Shown here one piece after another: positions 1-5,611 of a stretch of DNA of 5,634 nucleotides. Numbering within the stretch: the stretch's first letter is position 1; each line of letters begins with the position of its first letter. The notes below the pieces were generated by a model. It saw only the letters and a list, made by a program, of their open reading frames with translations. It ran no database searches and had not been told where the DNA came from. This DNA comes from Candidatus Kuenenbacteria bacterium CG_4_8_14_3_um_filter_39_15 (GTDB lineage: Bacteria; Patescibacteriota; Patescibacteriia; UBA2196; GWA2-42-15): positions 1 to 5,634 of the forward strand of contig PFHP01000059.1 in the NCBI GenBank assembly GCA_002782365.1, written 5' to 3'. Both the position numbers and the translations under genes were made by a program.

Positions 1-36
1 CGCATAGCGGGCGAGCCAAACGCTTCTTTTTCCAAC

Positions 37-124
37 TGGCGGAAGGTGAGGGATTCGAACCCTCGAACCCTTACGGGTTGCACGCTCTCCAAGCGTGTGC
101 ACTCGACCACTATGCGAACCTTCC
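37..124 (-). tRNA. tRNA-Ser (anticodon GGA), CCA encoded
   Basis: Read on the minus strand this folds as a complete class II tRNA. The 7-bp acceptor stem is GGAAGGT/ACCTTCC, followed by discriminator G and an encoded CCA. The D stem is GCAT/GTGC. The anticodon stem is CACGC/GCGTG around the loop TTGGAGA, so the anticodon is GGA, reading UCC and UCU serine codons. A long variable arm AACCC-GTAA-GGGTT and a T arm GAGGG/CCCTC with loop TTCGAAT complete it. The long variable arm and G73 are serine identity features. No promoter fits directly upstream: the TATAAA there ends only two bases before the mature 5' end. It is probably transcribed from the promoter at 222-250 through the tRNA remnant and processed by RNase P. 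Confidence 0.97.
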
Positions 125-139
125 ATTTTATAACTATTG

Positions 140-184
140 TTGCTTTCTCCCCCTACGGGGGATGACCCGCAGGGTCACAAGCAA
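140..184. repeat. Branched palindromic element: two perfect triloop hairpins inside an outer stem
   Basis: Two adjacent perfect inverted repeats are visible: TCCCCC-TAC-GGGGGA (148-162) and TGACCC-GCA-GGGTCA (163-177). Each is a 6-bp stem with a three-base loop, with no base between them. They are enclosed by TTGCTT (140-145) and AAGCAA (179-184), which pair, so the whole can fold as a three-way junction on either strand. There is no T tract on either side, so a rho-independent terminator is unlikely. It sits where the anticodon arm and 3' half of the truncated tRNA-Ser should be. The second hairpin in minus orientation, CCCCC-GTA-GGGGG, resembles the variable arm of the intact tRNA-Ser, AACCC-GTAA-GGGTT, so it may be a decayed tRNA arm rather than an inserted element. 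Confidence 0.7.
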
Positions 185-212
185 GCGCACTCGACCACTA
201 TGCGACCTCTCC
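181..212 (-). pseudogene. Truncated tRNA-Ser-like sequence (5' part only)
   Basis: On the minus strand the sequence starts GGAGAGG, a typical tRNA-Ser acceptor 5' strand. It continues with 19 bases (187-205) identical to the D-arm region of the intact tRNA-Ser (99-117). After about 26 bases the similarity stops. There is no matching anticodon stem, no T arm and no 3' acceptor strand CCTCTCC before the intact tRNA begins. It is therefore a partial tRNA duplicate, not a functional tRNA. Its acceptor strand differs from that of the intact gene (GGAGAGG against GGAAGGT), so it may come from a different serine isoacceptor instead of a recent tandem copy. Confidence 0.75.
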
Positions 213-221
213 AATAATATC

Positions 222-250
222 ACTTTACTTTAATTTATCCCCAAAGTCAA
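222..250 (-). promoter_or_regulatory. Sigma70-like promoter for the tRNA-Ser unit
   Basis: On the minus strand TTGACT (245-250, 5/6 match to the -35 consensus) lies 17 bases from TAAAGT (222-227, 4/6 match to the -10 consensus). The start site would fall near position 215, just before the GGAGAGG of the tRNA remnant at 212. It lies directly after the terminator of the upstream operon. It is the only good promoter-like pair seen before the intact tRNA-Ser. Confidence 0.55.
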
Positions 251-281
251 AACAATTCTTTTAATTCTATTTGCTGTAAAT

Positions 282-318
282 AAAAAAGAAAAGCAGTGCG
301 ACATTAAGTCCCACTGCT
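282..318 (-). terminator. Rho-independent terminator after the ppsA operon
   Basis: On the minus strand AGCAGTG pairs with CACTGCT. One G-G mismatch and an inner GAC/GTC stem around the loop TTAAT complete the hairpin. The tract TTTTCTTTTTT follows at once. It lies 31 bases beyond the stop of the 58-codon gene and before the tRNA promoter, so it should end the mRNA carrying ppsA and that gene. Confidence 0.88.
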
Positions 319-349
319 CCAAAATAAATCGATTCTTAAATATTAATTA

Positions 350-526
350 TTAACGCCGGTTACATAACATGACTATCAGCATAATCCCCGTAAGCCCCAT
401 TATTATTAACCCGATCGTGATGAATAAAAGCCCACTGTTAATATTGATTTCACGATAAGTCCCAAATATTGCTAAACAGACCCCGATAATAAAAATCACT
501 AAAACAACTATTTGAGTTTTTGACAT
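350..526 (-). CDS. Small two-pass membrane protein, 58 aa, unknown function
   Basis: This is a 58-codon reading frame, ATG at 524-526 and TAA at 350-352. The product begins MSKTQIVVLV and ends MLCNRR. Two hydrophobic segments (residues about 5-22 and 33-54) are separated by a short polar turn containing YREININSG, and the tail CNRR is basic, as expected for an integral inner-membrane protein with a small loop. I recognise no family. The reading frame is supported by a near-perfect Shine-Dalgarno sequence (534-542) at proper spacing, by its position 36 bases after the ppsA stop in the same direction, and by the terminator just beyond its end. It is most likely the last gene of the ppsA operon. 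Its role cannot be assigned; a link to ppsA rests only on position. Confidence 0.82.
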   Translation of the reverse strand: MSKTQIVVLVIFIIGVCLAIFGTYREININSGLLFITIGLIIMGLTGIMLIVMLCNRR

Positions 527-533
527 TTCTTTT

Positions 534-542
534 CACCTCCTT
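534..542 (-). promoter_or_regulatory. Consensus Shine-Dalgarno site of the 58-codon gene
   Basis: AAGGAGGTG on the minus strand matches the usual anti-Shine-Dalgarno end of 16S rRNA along its whole length and stands 7 bases before the ATG at 524-526. It fixes the start of the small gene. No other start codon in the window has a comparable site. Confidence 0.9.
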
Positions 543-547
543 GACCA

Positions 548-575
548 TTTATTGTTTATTGTTTATTGTTTATTG
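548..575. repeat. Period-7 tandem repeat across the ppsA stop codon
   Basis: Four perfect copies of TTTATTG (CAATAAA on the coding strand) run head to tail. The repeat encodes the last residues of PpsA (NKQ) and its TAA stop at 563-565, then continues into the gap before the 58-codon gene. With a period of 7 the TAA recurs in each reading frame in turn. A related three-copy heptad array lies at the groEL stop (3933-3953). Confidence 0.92.
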
Positions 576-2932
576 TTTTTCTTCTCCACCTTGGCCAGCT
601 GAACTATTGTTTTCATAATTGTATCAGGCGTCAGTGAAATTGAATCAATTCCCTCGCGCACTAAAAATTCCGCAAAATCCGGAAAATCACTCGGTGCTTG
701 GCCGCAAATGCCAATCTTGGTTTTTGTCCTTTTAGCCGTGGCAATAACTTGGCTAATTAAAATTTTAACTGCGTCATTGCGCTCATTATAGATATGGGAG
801 ACTAATCCCGAATCCCTATCCACCCCCAAAACCAACTGGGTCAAATCGTTAGAGCCGATAGAAAAACCGTCAAACAATTTGGCAAATTCATCAGCCAAAA
901 TTACATTAGACGGAATCTCTACCATCACATACAACTCCAAGCCGTCTTTGCCTCTGACTAAACCATTCTCCTTCAGCGCTTGAATCACCTTTTTCCCTTC
1001 TTCAACCGTCCGGCAAAACGGCACCATAATTTTAATATTCTTAAGCCCCAACTCATGCCTAACCTTTTTTAACGCCTGGCATTCCATTTGGAAAGCCTCT
1101 TTAAATTTTTCACTATAATATCTTGAAGCCCCGCGCCAGCCCAGCATTGGATTTTGTTCCAGCGGCTCAAATTCACTGCCGCCAATTAAATGCGCGTATT
1201 CATTACTTCTAAAGTCGCTTAATCTGACAATCACATCTTTCGGGTAAAAAGCCGCTCCAATCATGGCAATCCCTTCAGCCAACTGACCGACAAAAAAGTC
1301 TCGGCCATTCTGATAGCCAGCCTGCTTAACAATCTCACTAACTTTTTTACTAGGCTGATTAATTAAAGCTAAAGGATGCACTTTGATATATTCATTTATA
1401 ATAAATTCAAGTCTGGCCAACCCCACGCCTTGGTTGGGAATCTGCGCTTGACTAAAAGCCTGCGTCGGCTCGCCAATGTTCATCATAATCTCCGTTCTTA
1501 ACTTGGGAATTTTAGCCACATTAATTTTCTTCACCTCAAACGGCACTAGGCCTTGATAGACTAAGCCTCTTTCACCCTGTGAACAATCAATAGTGATTGG
1601 CTGGCCATTTTTAATCAGCTTGGTAGCCACTGCCGTGCCGACAATGGCGGGAATTCCCAGCTCTCTGGCCACAATTGAAGCATGGCAAGTCCGGCCGCCG
1701 GAATCAGTGACAATGGCCGAGGCTTTTTTCATAATCGGCTCCCAATCAGGATTAGTCATGCCAGTGACCAGCACCTCGCCTTTTTTAAACTGATCAATCT
1801 TTTTAATGTCCAAAATCACCCTGGCTTTACCCTGACCGATTTTTCTGCCCACGGCCATACCGTTGACCACCATGACCGCTGACTTTGACTTCAGCCGATA
1901 TTCTTCCAGCACATTTCTATTCTCTTGAGAACGTACGGTTTCTGGCCTTGCCTGGACAATATAAAGTTCGCCGGTCAAGCCATCCTTGGCCCATTCAATA
2001 TCCATCGGTTTTTTATAATGCTCCTCAATCGCTATTGCCCAGCGCGCCAACTGCAAAACCTCGCCGTCATTAAGCGAATATTTTAAGCTCTCGGCCGCGC
2101 TGACTGCAACATTTTTAACATCACCCTTGTTGTCATAAACCATCCGCAATTTTTTTGTGCCCAACTGCTTGCTTAAAAGCGCTGGAAAACCAGCTTTTAA
2201 AAGCGGTTTAAAAACAATGAATTCATCCGGAATAACTCTGCCCTGGACAATATTTTCTCCCAGGCCATAGATTGAATTAATCAAAACTACCTGGCGAAAC
2301 CCTGATTCTGTATCAATGGTAAACATCACTCCTGAACTGGCTTTATCTGCCCTGACCATTGCCTGCACGCCAATTGATAAACCTATCTTCAGATGATCAA
2401 AATGCTTATCTACCCTGTAAGAAATCGCTCGGTCAGTAAAAAGCGACGCCAGGCATTTTTTAATAGCTGTCAAAAGCTCCTTTTCCCCCTTGACGTTCAG
2501 AAAAGTTTCCTGCTGCCCGGCAAAGCTGGCATCAGGCAAATCCTCTGCCGTAGCCGAACTTCTGACCGCCACACTCATCTCTTGGCCGCCAAGTAATTTC
2601 TGGTATGCTTTGATAATCTGTCTTTCAAGCTCTCTGGGCAATGCTGCTTGCAATATCAATTCCCTTATTTTTTTGCCGCGCATCTTTAAATTAACCATAT
2701 TATCCGTATCCAACCCTTTTAAAATTGCCTTGATGCCCTGCTTAATGCCAGCTTCTTTTATAAAATACCAGTAAGCCGCGGCAGTAAGAGCAAAACCATT
2801 AGGCACTTTAACTCCCTTTTTAGAAAGCTTGGCATACATCTCACCCAAAGAGGCATTCTTGCCGCCCACCAACGCCAGATCGCTCTTATTAATCTCTTTA
2901 AAAAATAAGATGAATTTTTCCTTTCTTGACAT
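563..2932 (-). CDS. ppsA: Phosphoenolpyruvate synthase (pyruvate, water dikinase)
   Basis: The cytosolic enzyme converts pyruvate, ATP and water to PEP, AMP and phosphate through a phosphohistidine. Three family domains appear in order, numbered from MSRKEK. The N-terminal ATP-grasp part (about 10-335) has LVGGKNASLGEM, VAVRSSATAEDLPDASFAGQ and YIVQARPETV. The swivelling phosphohistidine domain (about 355-460) has GGRTCHASIVARELGIPAIVG with catalytic His417; Thr415 matches the threonine targeted by PpsR-type regulatory kinases. The C-terminal TIM barrel (about 480-785) has VRLSDFRSNEYAHLIGG, NPMLGWRG, VEIPSNV, GSNDLTQL and GICGQAPSD with the acid/base Cys743. The 789-residue length is close to E. 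coli PpsA (792). A longer frame begins at 3004, but those extra 24 codons overlap the upstream gene and look non-native. ATG at 2930-2932 or the adjacent 2933-2935 lies 1-4 bases after the previous stop, implying translational coupling. No Shine-Dalgarno is seen. All key residues are intact. Confidence 0.95.
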   Translation of the reverse strand: MSRKEKFILFFKEINKSDLALVGGKNASLGEMYAKLSKKGVKVPNGFALTAAAYWYFIKEAGIKQGIKAILKGLDTDNMVNLKMRGKKIRELILQAALPRELERQIIKAYQKLLGGQEMSVAVRSSATAEDLPDASFAGQQETFLNVKGEKELLTAIKKCLASLFTDRAISYRVDKHFDHLKIGLSIGVQAMVRADKASSGVMFTIDTESGFRQVVLINSIYGLGENIVQGRVIPDEFIVFKPLLKAGFPALLSKQLGTKKLRMVYDNKGDVKNVAVSAAESLKYSLNDGEVLQLARWAIAIEEHYKKPMDIEWAKDGLTGELYIVQARPETVRSQENRNVLEEYRLKSKSAVMVVNGMAVGRKIGQGKARVILDIKKIDQFKKGEVLVTGMTNPDWEPIMKKASAIVTDSGGRTCHASIVARELGIPAIVGTAVATKLIKNGQPITIDCSQGERGLVYQGLVPFEVKKINVAKIPKLRTEIMMNIGEPTQAFSQAQIPNQGVGLARLEFIINEYIKVHPLALINQPSKKVSEIVKQAGYQNGRDFFVGQLAEGIAMIGAAFYPKDVIVRLSDFRSNEYAHLIGGSEFEPLEQNPMLGWRGASRYYSEKFKEAFQMECQALKKVRHELGLKNIKIMVPFCRTVEEGKKVIQALKENGLVRGKDGLELYVMVEIPSNVILADEFAKLFDGFSIGSNDLTQLVLGVDRDSGLVSHIYNERNDAVKILISQVIATAKRTKTKIGICGQAPSDFPDFAEFLVREGIDSISLTPDTIMKTIVQLAKVEKKNNKQ

Positions 2933-2936
2933 CATA

Positions 2937-3260
2937 TTATAAATTAATTTTCTTGGCATATTGGCCCAAATATGGCATCTCCCACTGTTTGCCGGCCAGC
3001 GCATTAATAATCCCCAGAATTGACAAAATTATGATGAACAGCCAGCCAAAAGGCAAAATTATCAGCCAGCCTAAAACTGGAATCATTCCTAAAACCATAA
3101 CCACAAAAGAACCAATAAATAATACCAGCCCTTGCTTGGCATGAAATTGGCAAAACTCACTGTCTTTTTTGGCAAGCAGTGGTATTAAAACCAAAACCCA
3201 AATATATGAAAGAGCCGCGATGACTCTCTCGTCTTGATTCAATTCTTTTTTCTCCGGCAT
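2937..3260 (-). CDS. DUF4870/Tic20-like small membrane protein
   Basis: The product has 107 residues. After a charged N-terminus (MPEKKELNQDERV) come three hydrophobic segments at about 13-29, 43-65 and 67-89, then a polar tail ending YAKKINL. The stretch KKDSEFCQFHAKQGLVLF between the first two segments resembles the conserved FHAxQ(G/A)L signature of the DUF4870/Tic20-like family of bacterial integral membrane proteins, which has no established biochemical function. The length and three-helix layout fit the family. The gene lies 49 bases after the frameshifted membrane gene, and its TAA is followed after 1-4 bases by the ppsA start, so it shares an operon with ppsA. No Shine-Dalgarno is seen before its ATG. 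The family call rests on motif recall alone. Confidence 0.85.
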   Translation of the reverse strand: MPEKKELNQDERVIAALSYIWVLVLIPLLAKKDSEFCQFHAKQGLVLFIGSFVVMVLGMIPVLGWLIILPFGWLFIIILSILGIINALAGKQWEMPYLGQYAKKINL

Positions 3261-3309
3261 ATTTTTATTTTAGTTAATTAATAAGATGACAGTATTATTA
3301 TGGCTTAAA

Positions 3310-3693
3310 TTAATTTTTACGTTTAACGAATAAACTAACAACTAGGCCTACCGCCGCCGCCAGCAATCCCAGATACACCGGCTGTATGATGACATTAAAT
3401 AATGTCCAATACTCGCGAATCCAAAACGCTTTAAAAATACTTAGAATAAACCCCAGGGCAAAGCCTGCTAAAAATACCGTGACTAATCCCTGCCAGCAAT
3501 TCTCTTTTTTCTTTTTTATGACACTGGCAAAAAGCCAGCCAAAGAACACCAAATCAACCAAAAGCATTAGCGGGTCAAACACTTCCATCATTAGAATCTT
3601 TAAATTCGGCGCTAGGGCTAATATATAGAGTACGATCTCTAAGCCAGCCAAAACTAAAACCGGCTTATGAATTATGTCCCAATACCATTCCAA
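3310..3693 (-). CDS. Four-pass membrane protein, main part of a frameshifted gene
   Basis: This frame gives 127 residues with four hydrophobic segments (about 11-28, 41-59, 68-88 and 100-123), separated by short charged loops such as KKKKEN, and a basic tail VKRKN. It is therefore an integral membrane protein; I recognise no family. The only start available near the beginning is TTG at 3691-3693 with no properly spaced Shine-Dalgarno. The frame stays open upstream past that point and reads QEDELKKDRVKKIVFKD, a sensible charged stretch. Joined to the 40-codon frame at 3729-3851 by a -1 shift (or one extra T) at the T7 run 3745-3751, it gives one continuous protein of 180 residues: an acidic cytosolic N-terminus followed by four membrane helices. 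I consider that joined protein the real gene product. A sequencing indel, a recent inactivating mutation or programmed frameshifting could explain the break. Confidence 0.75.
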   Translation of the reverse strand: MEWYWDIIHKPVLVLAGLEIVLYILALAPNLKILMMEVFDPLMLLVDLVFFGWLFASVIKKKKENCWQGLVTVFLAGFALGFILSIFKAFWIREYWTLFNVIIQPVYLGLLAAAVGLVVSLFVKRKN

Positions 3694-3728
3694 ATCCTTA
3701 AAAACAATTTTTTTTACCCTGTCTTTTT

Positions 3729-3851
3729 TTAGCTCATCTTCTTGAAAAAAACTTGTTTTTCAACTTCCAGCTTATCTAAAACCTCATCCAGCTGTTGCGA
3801 ACTTGATTTTGGCTCTAAATTATCTACTTTTTTCTCATTAAAATCATCCAT
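3729..3851 (-). CDS. N-terminal part of the frameshifted membrane protein gene (40 codons)
   Basis: ATG at 3849-3851 opens a 40-residue frame that ends at TAA 3729-3731. The product starts MDDFNEKKVDNLEP and is acidic and soluble, with a probable helix around LDEVLDKLEVEKQ. It has no membrane segment. Alone it is an unlikely protein, but its first 36 residues followed by the -1 frame run directly into the membrane part at 3310-3693. The start is supported by an extended -10 promoter 17 bases upstream, which leaves a leader of only about ten bases and no real Shine-Dalgarno (only GGG). It should be read as the 5' end of the same 180-codon gene. Confidence 0.65.
   Translation of the reverse strand: MDDFNEKKVDNLEPKSSSQQLDEVLDKLEVEKQVFFKKMS
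3744..3750 (-). other. Slippery heptamer U UUU UUC at the frameshift point
   Basis: In the frame of the 40-codon reading frame the mRNA reads GUU UUU UUC AAG, which contains U UUU UUC, a match to the X XXY YYZ slippery pattern in the right phase. A -1 slip yields VFF followed by QEDEL and joins the membrane part. The full run of seven T residues (3745-3751) would also favour transcriptional slippage or a sequencing indel. I see no clear downstream stem-loop. Confidence 0.5.
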
Positions 3852-3868
3852 ATTAACCCATTAATATT

Positions 3869-3877
3869 ATTATAGCA
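3869..3877 (-). promoter_or_regulatory. Extended -10 promoter of the membrane protein-ppsA operon
   Basis: TGCTATAAT on the minus strand is a perfect extended -10 element (TGn plus TATAAT). It lies just beyond the groEL terminator and 17 bases before the ATG at 3849-3851. No good -35 hexamer is present at 16-18 bases, as is common for extended -10 promoters. The start site would be near 3862, giving a leader of about ten bases. Confidence 0.65.
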
Positions 3878-3893
3878 TATAAAAAATAAACCG

Positions 3894-3927
3894 AAAACCC
3901 CTCCGACATTGCGTCGGAGAGGCTTTT
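3894..3927 (-). terminator. Rho-independent terminator of groESL
   Basis: On the minus strand CTCCGAC pairs with GTCGGAG around the loop GCAAT. The stem extends through one mismatch and a C bulge to flanking AAAA/TTTT pairs, and is followed by GGTTTTCGG and then a T-rich stretch. It begins about 29 bases after the groEL stop. Confidence 0.85.
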
Positions 3928-3932
3928 AAAAA

Positions 3933-3953
3933 TTCCTTGTTCACTGTTCCTTG
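3933..3953. repeat. Period-7 degenerate repeat just after the groEL stop
   Basis: Three heptads TTCCTTG, TTCACTG, TTCCTTG stand head to tail, beginning two bases past the groEL TAA (3956-3958). The pattern TT-N-N-Y-TG is shared with the TTTATTG array at the ppsA stop (548-575). Confidence 0.75.
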
Positions 3954-3955
3954 TT

Positions 3956-5587
3956 TTACATATCCATCCCCATTCCGCCACCCATGCCCCGATTCATTGC
4001 CTCATTTTTCTTTTCCGGAATTTCAGCCACCACTGCTTCAGTCGTAATCAGCAGCGCCGCAATTGAAGCAGCGTTCTGCAAGGCAAACCTGGTCACCTTT
4101 GTTGGATCAATAATCCCGCTAGCTACCAAATCTTCATAGTTATTAGTTTTGGCATTATAACCAAAATTACCTTGGTGTTTTTTAATCTCTTCTACCACCA
4201 CTGCGCCGTCTTTGCCGGCGTTCAGAGCAATTTGTTTCGCCGGCTCTTCTAAAGCTCTTTTTAAAATCTGCAAACCCACTTGCTCCTCGCCGACTAATTT
4301 AATTTCGCCCATCTGCTGTAAAGCGCGAATTAATGCCACGCCGCCGCCGACAACCACGCCTTCTTCAACTGCCGCCCTGGTGGCCGAAAGCGCATCTTCA
4401 ATGCGATGCTTTTTTTCTTTCATTTCAGTTTCCGTGGCCGCCCCAACTTTTAAGACTGCCACGCCGCCAACCATCTTGGCTAATCTTTCTTGCAGTTTTT
4501 CCCGGTCAAATTCAGAATCAGACTTTTCCAGCTCTGCTTTGATTCTGGCTACGCGCTCATTAATCTTGTCTTTATTCCCTTTGCCTTCAATAATCGTCGT
4601 GTTATCTTTGGTGGCGACAACTTTTCTGGCTTGGCCCAAATCATCAAGCTCAACATTCTCAAGCTTTAGACCCACTTCTTCTGAAATAACTTTGGCGCCA
4701 GTCAGTACCGCGATATCCAGTAGCATCTCTTTTTTTCTATCGCCAAAACCAGGCGCTTTAATTGCCAGGACATTCAAAATTCCGCGTAATTTATTAACCA
4801 CAAACGTGGCCAATGCCTCGCCTTCAATTTCATCAGCCACAATCACCATCTCTTTTTTGCCAGTCTGCGCAATTTTTTCTAAAAGCGGCAGAATATCATG
4901 GATGGCTGAAATTTTCTGGTCTGTCACCAGGATATATGGATCTTCCCAGATCGCCTCCATCCGCCCAGCGTCAGTAATCATATAGGGCGAAACATAGCCT
5001 TTATCAAATTGCATCCCTTCCACTATTTCTTTCTTTATTCCAAACTCCTGGGATTCCTCAACAGTAATCACTCCGTCTTTACCAACCTCATCCATTACTT
5101 CAGCAATGATTTTACCGATTTCCGGGTCGTTGGCTGAAATTGAAGCGATATGCGCGATGTCCTCATTAGAAGCCACCGGCTTGGAAACTTTTTCTTTTAA
5201 TACCCTGACTATCTCATCTACCCCTTTTTCAATCCCGCGTCGTAAATCTTGCGGTGAAATACCAGCAGTCACATTTTTAATTCCTTCCGTCACAATACTC
5301 TGTGCCAGCACGGTGGCGGTTGTCGTACCGTCCCCGGCTACATCATTAGTTTTGCTCGCCACTTCTTTAACCAGTTCCGCCCCGATATTTTCAAACTTAT
5401 CTTCCAGCTCAATCTCTTTGGCCACCGTCACGCCGTCTTTAGTGACGGTCGGTGATCCAAAAGATTCGCCCAGGACAACATTGCGGCCCTGGGGGCCCAA
5501 TGTCACCTTAACGGCATCAGCCAATTTATCAATGCCGCGTTTTAATGACTGGCGGGCATATTCGTCAAATAAAATTTGTTTAGCCAT
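3956..5587 (-). CDS. groEL: 60-kDa chaperonin GroEL
   Basis: This cytosolic group I chaperonin forms double seven-subunit rings that fold proteins with ATP and the GroES lid. The 543 residues match the usual 540-550. Family marks occur in order: VKVTLGPQGRNVVL (about 26-39) and TKDGVTVAKEIEL with Asp51 in the ATP site; DVAGDGTTTATVLAQ with Asp86; the apical domain (about 190-375) with EGMQFDKGYVSPYM, LAIKAPGFGDRKKEML and KVGAATE; IEDALSATRAAVEEG with Asp398, the ATP-hydrolysis residue; and VVVGGGVALIRAL. The tail is the typical Gly-Met repeat, GMGGGMGMDM. ATG at 5585-5587 gives the standard MAKQ beginning and lies 24 bases after the groES stop, so the two form the usual groES-groEL operon. 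No Shine-Dalgarno is seen before it. A heat-shock operator would lie beyond the window. Confidence 0.99.
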   Translation of the reverse strand: MAKQILFDEYARQSLKRGIDKLADAVKVTLGPQGRNVVLGESFGSPTVTKDGVTVAKEIELEDKFENIGAELVKEVASKTNDVAGDGTTTATVLAQSIVTEGIKNVTAGISPQDLRRGIEKGVDEIVRVLKEKVSKPVASNEDIAHIASISANDPEIGKIIAEVMDEVGKDGVITVEESQEFGIKKEIVEGMQFDKGYVSPYMITDAGRMEAIWEDPYILVTDQKISAIHDILPLLEKIAQTGKKEMVIVADEIEGEALATFVVNKLRGILNVLAIKAPGFGDRKKEMLLDIAVLTGAKVISEEVGLKLENVELDDLGQARKVVATKDNTTIIEGKGNKDKINERVARIKAELEKSDSEFDREKLQERLAKMVGGVAVLKVGAATETEMKEKKHRIEDALSATRAAVEEGVVVGGGVALIRALQQMGEIKLVGEEQVGLQILKRALEEPAKQIALNAGKDGAVVVEEIKKHQGNFGYNAKTNNYEDLVASGIIDPTKVTRFALQNAASIAALLITTEAVVAEIPEKKNEAMNRGMGGGMGMDM

Positions 5588-5611
5588 AAATATAATTTTT
5601 TAATTTCTAAT

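Noticed and set aside
1..36. CGCATAG at the window start, matching in inverted orientation the CTATGCG of the tRNA-Ser D arm, as a possible third tRNA fragment
   Set aside because: Only seven bases match, no stem or tRNA arm can be built, and the sequence is cut by the window edge. I see nothing supportable here.
140..184. The hairpin pair as a CRISPR repeat or a transcription terminator
   Set aside because: There is no second copy with spacers in the window, and no T tract on either strand.
2174..2207. Imperfect inverted repeat around GCTGG-AAAA-CCAGC inside ppsA
   Set aside because: It lies within a conserved open frame, is short and imperfect, and codes for an ordinary stretch of the ATP-grasp domain.
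2933..3004. N-terminal extension of PpsA starting at 3004
   Set aside because: The extra 24 codons overlap the end of the DUF4870 gene in another frame and do not resemble PpsA N-termini. Starting at 2932 gives the normal family length.
3261..3309. CATAAT and TAAAAT as -10 elements of a separate promoter for the DUF4870 gene
   Set aside because: No acceptable -35 hexamer stands at 16-18 bases from either, and such hexamers are expected by chance in this AT-rich gap.
4212..4985. A 257-codon open frame on the plus strand opposite groEL, and another at 5106-5603
   Set aside because: Both are antisense to the strongly conserved groEL frame, are rich in Ser/Pro/Thr as expected from its complement, and show no recognisable domain or start signal.
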